A program made the translations under genes and the position numbers. Below the pieces are notes generated by a model. That model saw only the letters and a list, made by a program, of their open reading frames with translations. It had not been told where the DNA came from and did not search any database. 64,000 nt of DNA from [Mycobacterium] zoologicum (GTDB taxonomy: Bacteria > Actinomycetota > Actinomycetes > Mycobacteriales > Mycobacteriaceae), in the NCBI RefSeq assembly GCF_020172665.1, contig NZ_CP083985.1:3663046-3727045 (forward strand). The letters are read 5' to 3'. Numbering within the stretch: the first letter of the stretch is position 1; each line of letters begins with the position of its first letter. Positions 52,886 through 60,942 of this stretch are shown in pieces.

Positions 52886-54078
52886 GCCGCCGCCTCCGGC
52901 TGGTCCGCCGGGTCGAATGGCTCGAAGGCGTAACCGTAGTCCGGGACTCCGGAGCGCACCGCGACCCGGCGCAGCACCAGCCGGCCCCGGTCGCCGATCC
53001 AGACCCCACCGGCGGGAGCGCCGGTCACCTTCACCAGGGCGCGGACGCCGACGTCATCGAGTTCCACGATGACCAGCGAGTATGGGGTCACCAGGCCGGG
53101 TACCGGCATCTGCACGGTGACCTCGGTGTAGACCGTGCCGACCCGGGGCAGCTCGACCAACTCGTAGCCGGTGCTCAAGGTGGAGTCTTCGCCCACCCGG
53201 TAACGCGGGGGGAAGTCGAGTTCGTCGCTGCCCGGATGTTTGCCGGCCTCCCAGCGGACCTTGGCTTCGAAGGCACGCTCGTAAGCGGCCAGCGAGATGG
53301 GCAGGTCCGCACCGGGGGTGCACACCCGCTCGGGAAGCGGCCGGGCGGCGGGTTCGTACCGGTTCACCCGAGCCGTCCCGTCGCCCACGGTGATCCCCGA
53401 CAGGCTGGCCTGCTCCGCGGCCAGCAGCGGGCCGGAGGTCCCGGTGTCGGCCAGTGCCGCCAGCGCGAACAGTCCCGAGCTGGCGCCGACGGTCGGCAAC
53501 GGCGCCGGGTCGCCGCTGCACAGCTCGGCGGCCCGCTCGTGCCCGACCCCGGCCAGCATCACCGGAGTCTGGACCCACGCCGCCACCAGCGACGCCAACA
53601 GGCCCCGCTCGTGCAGCAGCCGCGGGTCGCCGTAGTCGTGCACCACCCCGGCGTCGCGGGTGCGCACCGGCAGGCTGCGGGCGATGCGGGCGGTGGTGCG
53701 GATCGCCAGCCCGGCGTCGGCGGTGAGCACCGCGGCGGCGCCGGCCCCGGCGGGTCCCAGGTCCGCCCCGATGACCAGGGTGCGTGGCCGCGCCGAGCTC
53801 AGGGCGTCCAGTGCGGCCGGCGCGCCGCCGAGCCGCTCGACCACCTCCAGCTCGGGGTCCAGTCCCAGGCCGGCCAGCAGCACCGCGGCGTTGCTGCCCT
53901 CGGTCAGCGGAAGGTCGCGACTGACGATCACCACCCGCTCCACCGCTCCGCCGTCGGCCAGGGCGGCGCGGCCGGCCTCGACGGCCAGGGTGATGGCGTC
54001 CTCGTCGTCGCCGGTGACCCGGGCCGCGTCGGTGCCCCAGCACGGCAGATAGGTACCAATCGAAGCTACGTGCGGCAT
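52882..54078 (-). CDS. fused thiolase-fold (HMG-CoA synthase-like) and DUF35 OB-fold protein, degenerate
   Basis: 398 aa in two parts. Residues 1-~265 look like the N-terminal half of an HMG-CoA synthase/KAS III-type thiolase fold (MPHVASIGTYLPCW, VVIVSRDLPLTEGSNAAVLL), but the active cysteine region reads RLGGAPAALDAL with no Cys. Residues ~270-398 are a DUF35 domain: FPPRYRVGEDS, GTVYTEVTVQ, PYSLVIVELDDVGVRALVKV, yet the zinc-ribbon cysteines are missing. DUF35 proteins dock on thiolase-fold partners and the next gene is such a thiolase. A scaffold or acyl-CoA-channeling role is inferred. Confidence 0.78.
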   Translation of the reverse strand: MPHVASIGTYLPCWGTDAARVTGDDEDAITLAVEAGRAALADGGAVERVVIVSRDLPLTEGSNAAVLLAGLGLDPELEVVERLGGAPAALDALSSARPRTLVIGADLGPAGAGAAAVLTADAGLAIRTTARIARSLPVRTRDAGVVHDYGDPRLLHERGLLASLVAAWVQTPVMLAGVGHERAAELCSGDPAPLPTVGASSGLFALAALADTGTSGPLLAAEQASLSGITVGDGTARVNRYEPAARPLPERVCTPGADLPISLAAYERAFEAKVRWEAGKHPGSDELDFPPRYRVGEDSTLSTGYELVELPRVGTVYTEVTVQMPVPGLVTPYSLVIVELDDVGVRALVKVTGAPAGGVWIGDRGRLVLRRVAVRSGVPDYGYAFEPFDPADQPEAAA

Positions 54079-54086
54079 AGCGGTTC

Positions 54087-55292
54087 CTAGGTGACCGCGC
54101 CGAGGGTCTTGAGTTCGATGATCCGGTCCCAGTCCAGGCCGAGCTCTGCCAGGATCTCGTCGGTCTGCTCGGCGAATCCGGGCGCGGGCCCGGTCGCAGG
54201 GGCGCCCACGTCGAACTGCACCGGGTTGGCGACCAACTCCAGTTCTCCGGCCTGCACGATGTAGTCGTTGGCGCGGATCTGCGCGTCCTGGGCGGCCTGC
54301 AGGGTGTCCTGAACCGGCGCCCACGGACCGGCCAGGGTGGCGAAGCGCTCACTCCACTCGGGCAGCGTCCGCTTGGCCATCGCCGTACGCAGGATCTCCA
54401 CGGCGGCCGGGGTGTTCTCGGCGAAGGACTGCGCGGTGGCGAACCGCGGGTCGTCGATGTGGTCGTCGAGTTCCATGTGCCGGCAGACATCGGCCCAGAA
54501 CTTGGTGGGCTGCATCATGACGAAGGAGATATAGCGCTCGTCGGCAGTCGCGTAGACCCCGACCAGCGGGTTGATCGGCGAGCCGTGCACGCCGGGCGGC
54601 TGTTGGACCAGCCGCTCACCCAGGTGGCTGGTCAGGGCGACGGTGTGCCCCATCGCCCACAGCCCGCTGCCGAGCAGGGACACATCCACGACGGACGGCT
54701 CCCCGGTGCGCTCGCGCTGGAACAGCGCCGCCGCGATACCGCCGGCCAGGTTGGTGCCGGAGATGGTGTCACCGTAGGCCGGGCCGGGCGGGCCGATCAT
54801 GCCCTCGATACCGGGCGGGGTGATGGTGGCGGCGGTACCGGCACGACACCAGAAGGCGGTCATGTCGTAGCCGCCCTTCTCCGCTTCGATGCCGCGGGGG
54901 CCCAGCGCGCTGCCGCGGGCATAGATGACCTTCGGGTTGACCGCCCGGATGTCATCGACGTCCATGGCGAACTTGCGGCGGTGCCCGGGAAGGAAGCTGG
55001 TCAGGAAAACGTCTGCGCGCTTTGCCAATTCGAGCAGCACCTCGCGGCCCTCGGGCACCGATACGTCCAGGCCGATGCTGCGCTTGCCGCGGTTGGCGTG
55101 CTCGATGTTGGGGTTCGGGTCGCCTTCGACGCGCAGCATGCCGGTCTGGCGCAGCCCGCGCTGCGGGTCGCCGGTGACGGCGTGCTCGACCTTGATGACC
55201 TCCGCGCCCCACTCGGCCAGCACCGCACCGGCCGACGGCACGAAGCCGTACATCGCGACTTCGAGTACCCGGACGCCTTCCAGCGGCTTCAT
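54087..55292 (-). CDS. CaiB/BaiF class III CoA-transferase
   Basis: 401 aa. N-terminal VRVLEVAMYGFVPSAGAVLAEWGAEVIKVE and the catalytic Asp in AYGDTISGTN are intact, with 'RERTGEPSVVDVSLLGS' following as usual. It would transfer CoA from a donor thioester to the carboxylate made by the adjacent aldehyde dehydrogenase (inference). ATGA overlap with that gene; 8 bases to the DUF35 fusion gene. Confidence 0.9.
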   Translation of the reverse strand: MKPLEGVRVLEVAMYGFVPSAGAVLAEWGAEVIKVEHAVTGDPQRGLRQTGMLRVEGDPNPNIEHANRGKRSIGLDVSVPEGREVLLELAKRADVFLTSFLPGHRRKFAMDVDDIRAVNPKVIYARGSALGPRGIEAEKGGYDMTAFWCRAGTAATITPPGIEGMIGPPGPAYGDTISGTNLAGGIAAALFQRERTGEPSVVDVSLLGSGLWAMGHTVALTSHLGERLVQQPPGVHGSPINPLVGVYATADERYISFVMMQPTKFWADVCRHMELDDHIDDPRFATAQSFAENTPAAVEILRTAMAKRTLPEWSERFATLAGPWAPVQDTLQAAQDAQIRANDYIVQAGELELVANPVQFDVGAPATGPAPGFAEQTDEILAELGLDWDRIIELKTLGAVT

Positions 55293-56782
55293 CCGGGTTG
55301 CCCCGCAGCCGGGGTCGCAAACGTCTTGGACTCCAGGAATTCCTCCAGGCCGGCGACGCCCATCTCCCGCCCGATGCCCGACTGCTTGAATCCGCCGAAC
55401 GGCGCGTCGGGGCTGAAGTAGTTGCCGCCGTTGATCGAGAACGTTCCGGTGCGGATCCGGCGGGCCAGCGCCACCGCGCGGTCCTGGCCACCGAAGATCG
55501 CGCCGGACAGCCCGTAGATGGAGTTGTTGGCGATGCGCACCGCGTCATCGTCATCGTCGTAGCCGATCACGGTCAGCACCGGCCCGAAGACCTCTTCCTG
55601 GGCGATCTCGCTGTCCGGGTCGACTCCGGTCAACAGGGTGGGGGTATAGAAGAAGCCCGGGTCGACCTTCTGTCCACCCGTCACCAGCGTCGCGCCGTCG
55701 GCCACCGCACGCTGCACCATGGCGTCGACCTTGTCGCGCTGCTTAGCACTGATCAGCGGACCCATGTAGGTCTTCGGGTCGGTCGGGTCGCCGTAGCGCA
55801 CGTGCGAGAAGTTGGTTTTGATCAGCTCGACGATCTCGTCGTGGTGAGTGTTGGGCACCAGCAGCCGTGACGTCAGCGCACAGCCCTGGCCGGCGTGGGT
55901 GACCATCGAGAACGACGCGAACACCGCGGCCATGTTGAAGTCGGCGTCGTCGAGGATGATCGCCGCGGACTTGCCGCCCAGCTCCAGAAAGACCCGCTTG
56001 AGGGTTCCGCTGGCGGCGGCCATGATGGCGCGGCCGGTCGGGGTGGACCCGGTGAAGGTGACCATGTCGACGCGGGGGTCGGTGGTCAGCGCCGCACCGA
56101 CCTGGGGGTCCGACGAGCTGAGCACGTTGACCACCCCCGGCGGGATGTCGGTGTGGTTGGCGATCAGCTCGCCCAGGGCCAGGGTGACCAGCGGGGTGTC
56201 CGGAGCCGCCTTGAGCACCACGGTGCAGCCGGCGGCCAGCGCGGGTGCGAGTTTCGCCAGGGCCAGCTGGTTGGGGTAGTTGTAGGCGATGATCGCCGCG
56301 ACGACGCCGGCGCCTTCCTTCTCCACCCAGCGGTGGTGCAGCATCCCGCGGCTCTCGATGTTGCCGAGGTCCTCGGTCATCGGATAGTCCTCGAGCAGGT
56401 CGGCGTAGTAGCGCACGATCGCGATCGGCTGGTCGAGCTGAGCGCCCTGGGTCAGCGCGGGGGTGGCGCCGACCTCGGCGATGGTGAGCTCGGCGAACTC
56501 GTCGCGGTTTTCGACCAATGCCTTGTGCAACTGATCCAGGCAGCGGATCCGTAGGGCGACATCGGTGGCCCAGCCGCTGTCGTCGAAGGCCCGCCGCGCC
56601 GCCTCCACCGCCGCAGCGGCATGGGTGACGTCGGCCTCGGGGGCGTGGCCCAGGACCACTCCGGTGGCCGGATTGAGCGAGGCGTAGGTGTTCTCGGCCT
56701 CGACCAGCTTGCCGTCGATCAGCAGTCGCCGCTCAGCCGTTTGACCAGCTGTGACAGCCCCTGCCGTGTCCTGCGATCGCAT
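55289..56782 (-). CDS. aldehyde dehydrogenase
   Basis: 497 aa, normal family length. Cofactor and catalytic motifs: NYPNQLALAKLAPALAAG, FTGSTPTGRAI, catalytic Glu in LELGGKSA, catalytic Cys in HAGQGCALTSR, and EEVFGPVLTV. NAD(P)-dependent oxidation of an aldehyde to an acid. It starts the operon that continues through CoA transferase, DUF35 fusion, thiolase and mceA-F. GGGAGG precedes ATG 56782, and an ATTCTC/GCGAAT element lies 25 bases upstream. Confidence 0.93.
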   Translation of the reverse strand: MRSQDTAGAVTAGQTAERRLLIDGKLVEAENTYASLNPATGVVLGHAPEADVTHAAAAVEAARRAFDDSGWATDVALRIRCLDQLHKALVENRDEFAELTIAEVGATPALTQGAQLDQPIAIVRYYADLLEDYPMTEDLGNIESRGMLHHRWVEKEGAGVVAAIIAYNYPNQLALAKLAPALAAGCTVVLKAAPDTPLVTLALGELIANHTDIPPGVVNVLSSSDPQVGAALTTDPRVDMVTFTGSTPTGRAIMAAASGTLKRVFLELGGKSAAIILDDADFNMAAVFASFSMVTHAGQGCALTSRLLVPNTHHDEIVELIKTNFSHVRYGDPTDPKTYMGPLISAKQRDKVDAMVQRAVADGATLVTGGQKVDPGFFYTPTLLTGVDPDSEIAQEEVFGPVLTVIGYDDDDDAVRIANNSIYGLSGAIFGGQDRAVALARRIRTGTFSINGGNYFSPDAPFGGFKQSGIGREMGVAGLEEFLESKTFATPAAGQPG

Positions 56783-56806
56783 CCGGGCCTCCCACCGGGT
56801 AACAAC

Positions 56807-56825
56807 ATTCTCGTGTGCGGCGAAT
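56807..56825. promoter_or_regulatory. ATTCTC-N7-GCGAAT operator
   Basis: Same layout as 9505 and 40819, with one mismatch in the right half. It lies 25 bases upstream of the aldehyde dehydrogenase/mce operon. The 218-base divergent region 56783-57000 also contains the site at 56963 and shows no gene. Confidence 0.5.
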
Positions 56826-56962
56826 CATACATCTCAAAGCCGAGAATTCAAGAGCCGAACGAAACCGGCGGACACCGCCCTGCGTCACCACATTTGGTCT
56901 AGGTTCTTCCATATCCCCTGATGAGAACCGGTGCATGTCGGCCTTGCCAGAAACACGGCTGC

Positions 56963-56977
56963 GAGAGTACGATTCTC
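56963..56977. promoter_or_regulatory. GAGAGT-N3-ATTCTC operator
   Basis: One mismatch from the perfect inverted repeat at 7925. It lies 24 bases upstream of the GTG of the SDR gene at 57001. Confidence 0.6.
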
Positions 56978-57000
56978 ACCGTTCGGGAAGGGGATTCTTT

Positions 57001-57720
57001 GTGAGCGAGACGGCCCTCGTGAGGACTGCTGTCGTGACCGGGGGCGCCTCGGGTATCGGCGCGGCGGTGGTGAACCGGCTACGCGCGGACGGGCGCCGAG
57101 TCGCGATCATCGACCTCAAGCCCGGCGATCAGGAGTTGGCCTTCGCCGCCGACGTGACCGATCGTGGCCAGATCGACGCCGCGCTGACCCAGATCCGCGA
57201 CCGGCTCGGCCCGGTCGAGATCCTGGTCAACGCCGCCGGGCTGGACGGCTTCAAGAAGTTCACCCACATCAGCTTCGAAGAATGGCAGCGCGTCATCGAC
57301 GTCAACCTCAACGGCGTCTTCCACACCATCCAGGCGGTGCTGCCCGACATGCTGGCCGCCGGCTGGGGGCGCATCGTCAACATCTCCTCCTCGAGCACCC
57401 ATTCCGGCACTCCGTATATGGCGCACTACGTCTCCGCCAAGTCCGCGGTCAACGGACTCACCAAGACCCTGGCGCTGGAGTACGGGCCGAACGGGATCAC
57501 CGTCAACGCCGTGCCGCCCGGCTTCATCGACACACCCATGCTGCGCAACGCCGAGAGCCGGGGCTTCCTCGGCGACATCGACGACAACATCGCCCGGACC
57601 CCGGTGCGCCGGATGGGCCGACCCGAAGACATCGCCGCGGCATGCGCCTTCCTGGCGTCCGAGGAGGCCGGCTACATCACCGGCCAGATCCTCGGCGTCA
57701 ACGGCGGCCGCAACACCTGA
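57001..57720 (+). CDS. SDR family oxidoreductase
   Basis: About 239 aa. Cofactor loop TGGASGIG, acidic strand-2 end (AIIDLKPG), NAAG, Ser in ISSSST and Tyr-x3-Lys (HYVSAKSA), then GYITGQILGVNGG. GTG 57001 is preceded by AAGGGG eight bases upstream; the frame is open further up but crosses the operator, so an upstream start is unlikely. First gene of the plus-strand unit with the mycofactocin SDR, ferredoxin and P450. Probably a 3-hydroxyacyl-CoA or alcohol dehydrogenase. Confidence 0.88.
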   Translation: MSETALVRTAVVTGGASGIGAAVVNRLRADGRRVAIIDLKPGDQELAFAADVTDRGQIDAALTQIRDRLGPVEILVNAAGLDGFKKFTHISFEEWQRVIDVNLNGVFHTIQAVLPDMLAAGWGRIVNISSSSTHSGTPYMAHYVSAKSAVNGLTKTLALEYGPNGITVNAVPPGFIDTPMLRNAESRGFLGDIDDNIARTPVRRMGRPEDIAAACAFLASEEAGYITGQILGVNGGRNT

Positions 57721-57761
57721 TCACCCGCCACATCGGGAGTGCAATGACGAAAGGAACAACT

Positions 57762-58622
57762 GTGGGACGCGTTGCCGGAAAGGTCGCATTCATCACGGGC
57801 GCCGCCCGCGGACAGGGCCGCAGCCACGCGCTGCGACTGGCCGAGGAAGGCGCCGACATCATCGCCGTCGACCTGTGCCACGACATCGAGACCATCGGCT
57901 ACCCGATGGCAACGCCAGAAGACCTCGAGGAGACCGCCAAGCTGGTCGAGAAGACCGGCCGCGGCATCGTCACCGCGCAGGCCGACGTGCGCGACGCCGC
58001 CGCACTGAAGACCGCACTGGAGGCCGGGCTCGCCGAGTTCGGCAAGCTCGACATCGTCGTCGCCCAAGCCGGGGTGGCCGGCATGAAGGGCAATCCCCCG
58101 CTGCAGGCGTGGATCGACGTCATCAACACCAACCTGGTCGGCACGATCAACGGCATCCAGGTGGCGCTGCCGCACCTGAACGAGGGTGCCTCGATCATCG
58201 CCACCTCCTCGGCCGCCGCGCTGATGGACGCCCACCAGAAGGCCAACCCGGGCGGCGACCCGGGCGGTATGGCCTACATGACCTCCAAGCGACTGATGGC
58301 TCAGTACGTCCATGACCTGGCCACCGAGCTGGCGGTTCGCGGTATCCGCGCCAACGTCATTCACCCGACCAACTGCAACACCGACATGTTGCAGAGCGAG
58401 CCGATGTACCGGTCCTTCCGGCCCGACCTGGAGCACCCGACCCGCGCCGACGCCGAGCCCGTCTTCTATGTGCAACAGGCGATGAAGGTGCCCTACATCG
58501 AACCCGAGGACATCTCCAACGCGGTGCTGTGGCTCGCGTCCGAGGAGTCCCGCTATGTCACCGGCATGCAGTTGCGAGTCGACGCCGGCGGATATCTCAA
58601 GTGGTACGACTACCACGTCTGA
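57762..58622 (+). CDS. mycofactocin-coupled SDR family oxidoreductase
   Basis: About 286 aa. Begins VGRVAGKVAFITGAARGQGR, with the GQGRSHALRLAEEGADIIAVD signature of mycofactocin-dependent SDRs, an Ala-Gln-Ala-Gly (VAQAGVAG) in place of NAG, catalytic Ser in ATSSAAA and Tyr-x3-Lys (AYMTSKRL). GTG 57762 matches the family start; ATG 57744 six codons upstream is an alternative with GGGAG. It likely oxidises the alcohol made by the P450 two genes downstream, passing electrons to mycofactocin. Confidence 0.9.
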   Translation: MGRVAGKVAFITGAARGQGRSHALRLAEEGADIIAVDLCHDIETIGYPMATPEDLEETAKLVEKTGRGIVTAQADVRDAAALKTALEAGLAEFGKLDIVVAQAGVAGMKGNPPLQAWIDVINTNLVGTINGIQVALPHLNEGASIIATSSAAALMDAHQKANPGGDPGGMAYMTSKRLMAQYVHDLATELAVRGIRANVIHPTNCNTDMLQSEPMYRSFRPDLEHPTRADAEPVFYVQQAMKVPYIEPEDISNAVLWLASEESRYVTGMQLRVDAGGYLKWYDYHV

Positions 58623-58634
58623 TCAAGGAGCAGC

Positions 58635-58886
58635 ATGAAAGTTTGGGTTGACCCGCAGCGCTGTCAGGGCCACGGGCTGTGCAAGATGATCGCCCCGGAT
58701 TCCTTCGACCTCGACGACATCGACGGTCACTCCACGGCGGTGAGCGAGACCGTGGTGGCCGAACAAGAGGAATTGGTGATCGAGGCCATGCGGTCGTGTC
58801 CCGAACGTGCCATCTTCGTCGACGGGAAGGACTCCACCGGCCAGGTGGCCTCCGGTGCAGGACAGCCAGATTGGACCACGCAGTGA
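58635..58886 (+). CDS. [3Fe-4S] ferredoxin
   Basis: 83 aa. C-x5-C in RCQGHGLC and a C-terminal SCPERA give the three ligands of a [3Fe-4S] cluster. A polar tail of about 18 residues after the fold is longer than in the ferredoxin at 23729-23926. AAGGAGCAGC precedes the ATG. Its stop overlaps the P450 GTG (GTGA), so the pair is translationally coupled; it is the probable P450 electron donor. Confidence 0.93.
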   Translation: MKVWVDPQRCQGHGLCKMIAPDSFDLDDIDGHSTAVSETVVAEQEELVIEAMRSCPERAIFVDGKDSTGQVASGAGQPDWTTQ

Positions 58887-60223
58887 ACGAGCAGAAGAAG
58901 CAGCACCACTACTCCTTCGACCGGCACGCCCCGGAATATCGTGACCGGTTCCTCGACATCACCGACGAAATGCAGTCCAAGTGCCCGATGGCCTGGAGCG
59001 AGACCTACGACGGCCACTGGGTGGCGGCCGGCGCCCAGGAGGTCTTCGAACTGGCCCGGTGCCCGCACGTCTCGAACGACCACGACATCCACAATGAGCG
59101 TCGCGGGTACAAGGGCATCTCCATCCCGCCCGCCAAGCGCGCCCAGAACCGGGGTGGCGTGCTCGAAATGGACGGCGATGAACAGCAGTTCTACCGCGAC
59201 CTGCTGAACCCGTACATGTCGCCTGCCGCCATCAAACGGTGGATTCCGCTGATCGACGAGATCACGCGTGCCGCTATCAACGAGAAGATCGAGGAAGGCC
59301 GCATCGACTTCGTCGACGACCTGGCCAACGTCGTTCCGGCCGTCTTCACGCTGGCGATACTCGGTATCCCGCTGAAGAATTGGACGATCTACTGCGAGCC
59401 GGTGCACGCCGCGGTCTACACCCCCGAGAACGATCCGGACTCGGTACGGGTCGCCGAGATGCACCGGCAGATGGGTCTGGATCTGGCCACCAACTACTTC
59501 GAGGTCAAACAGAATCCCAGGCCGGGCATCGTCAACGCACTCGCCCAGGCGCAGCGCAATGGCGAACCGATCCCCGACCTCGACGGACTCTCGATGGTGG
59601 GCGTGGTGATCGGTGGAGGCTTCGATACCACCACGGCGCTGACCGCGCACAGCCTGGAGTGGCTGGCCGAGCACCCGGATGAGCGCGAGCGTCTCAGTCG
59701 CGAGCGCGAGACGCTGTTCAACCACGCCACCGAGGAGTTCCTGCGCTTCTTCACGCCGGCCCCCGGCGATGGCCGCACCTTCTCCGAGGATGTCGAGGTG
59801 GCCGGGGTGCAGGTCAAGGAGGGCGAGCGACTCTGGCTGTCCTGGGCGATGGCCAACCGCGACCCGTCGGTGTTCGAAGATCCCAACAGTCTCATCATGG
59901 AACGTAAGGGCAACCGCCACTTCAGTTTCGGACTCGGCGTGCACCGCTGCATCGGCTCACACGTCGCGCGCGCCGTGTACAAGTCGATGATGCTCGCGGT
60001 GCTCGACCGGATGCCGGACTACCGTTGCGACGCCGACGGTGCGGTGCACTACGACACCATCGGTGTCATTCAGGGCATGCGGCACCTGCCAGCAACCTTC
60101 ACCCCCGGAAAGCGGGTCGGGCCGGGCCTGGACGAGACATTGGAGAAGCTGCAGCGGATCTGCGACGAGCAGCAGTGCGCGCTGCCGATCACCGAGCGCA
60201 AGGAGTCAGTCGTCATCGACTGA
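58883..60223 (+). CDS. cytochrome P450
   Basis: About 446 aa. Haem loop FSFGLGVHRCIG with the Cys ligand, ExxR in EEFLRFF, and an I-helix reading GGGFDTTTA, where the usual Ala/Gly-x-Asp/Glu-Thr-Thr is kept. It is longer than the other three P450s because of a C-terminal extension of about 40 residues (GKRVGPGLDETLEKL onward). GTG 58883 overlaps the ferredoxin stop. Substrate unknown; the operon suggests alcohol formation then mycofactocin-linked oxidation. Confidence 0.93.
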   Translation: MNEQKKQHHYSFDRHAPEYRDRFLDITDEMQSKCPMAWSETYDGHWVAAGAQEVFELARCPHVSNDHDIHNERRGYKGISIPPAKRAQNRGGVLEMDGDEQQFYRDLLNPYMSPAAIKRWIPLIDEITRAAINEKIEEGRIDFVDDLANVVPAVFTLAILGIPLKNWTIYCEPVHAAVYTPENDPDSVRVAEMHRQMGLDLATNYFEVKQNPRPGIVNALAQAQRNGEPIPDLDGLSMVGVVIGGGFDTTTALTAHSLEWLAEHPDERERLSRERETLFNHATEEFLRFFTPAPGDGRTFSEDVEVAGVQVKEGERLWLSWAMANRDPSVFEDPNSLIMERKGNRHFSFGLGVHRCIGSHVARAVYKSMMLAVLDRMPDYRCDADGAVHYDTIGVIQGMRHLPATFTPGKRVGPGLDETLEKLQRICDEQQCALPITERKESVVID

Positions 60224-60242
60224 TTCTTTCAACCGCGGCCGT

Positions 60243-60803
60243 CTAGAGCTGGTCCCCCGGCCACTCGAAGTCGATCAGGGTGTACTCACTGGTCAAAAAG
60301 GTGAGTTGGTCGTATATCCCGACGTCGTTGATGATCAGGGTGTTGCCCCAGTTCCCGAACTGGAACGAATCGCCGAAGCCCGCCTCCGGGTCGTAGATCC
60401 AAGTGTGGTGTATCGACCAGTCCCCGCCGAGCGAACTCGACAAATCCGTTCGGTCAATGACAACCCCGTCTGGCGGTGTCGGGACCGTACTGTCGAAGAC
60501 CTCTTGATGGTTGTGGGTGTAGGTGTACAAGAAGGGAACCACCGGGAAGCTGAAGAAGTCGGCGTGGGTGGAGAACAACTGGCTGTCACCGGCGAAGTCG
60601 GTGTAGTTCAGAGTTCCCTGCCGACCCAGGCCAAACAGATACGGAGCGAGGTCTTCATAGCTCTGGTCGCTCACATAGCCACCGAGACCGAACCCCGGAT
60701 ACGGCCAGGCATCCTCGATGGGTCCGGCGGCGGCCGACTGGCAGGTCGTCAATGCCGCTCCCAGCGCAACGCCGAGCGAAACGAGGAAACGGGAAACTCT
60801 CAT
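60243..60803 (-). CDS. secreted protein, unrecognised
   Basis: 186 aa. Signal peptide MRVSRFLVSLGVALGAALTT with cleavage near SAAA-G. The mature protein is acidic, rich in Tyr, Phe, Asp, Gly and Thr, with many short aromatic beta-like segments (FFSFPVVPFLYTYTH, WSIHHTWIYDPEAGFG) and no cysteine after the signal. It resembles the exported domain that follows PE/PPE-type or stand-alone secreted proteins in mycobacteria but I cannot assign it. Lower GC than its neighbours. It is transcribed toward the P450 operon and stands alone; 60804-60942 holds nothing else visible. Confidence 0.7.
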   Translation of the reverse strand: MRVSRFLVSLGVALGAALTTCQSAAAGPIEDAWPYPGFGLGGYVSDQSYEDLAPYLFGLGRQGTLNYTDFAGDSQLFSTHADFFSFPVVPFLYTYTHNHQEVFDSTVPTPPDGVVIDRTDLSSSLGGDWSIHHTWIYDPEAGFGDSFQFGNWGNTLIINDVGIYDQLTFLTSEYTLIDFEWPGDQL

Positions 60804-60942
60804 TTGTTCCCCCTGAGGTCATACGGCACACCTGTGGCTCCTATGCAATATGGCACAGAAGTCGCTATCCGTCACCGCTTCCGTGATCACCCGCCGACTG
60901 TGCGCAACGCAACCGGCCGGCGATATCCCGCTGACCGATGGG

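Noticed and set aside
56931..58622. 563-codon plus-strand frame whose second half is the mycofactocin SDR
   Set aside because: The first half is an out-of-frame reading of the SDR at 57001-57720; the true start of the second gene is at 57762 (or 57744).
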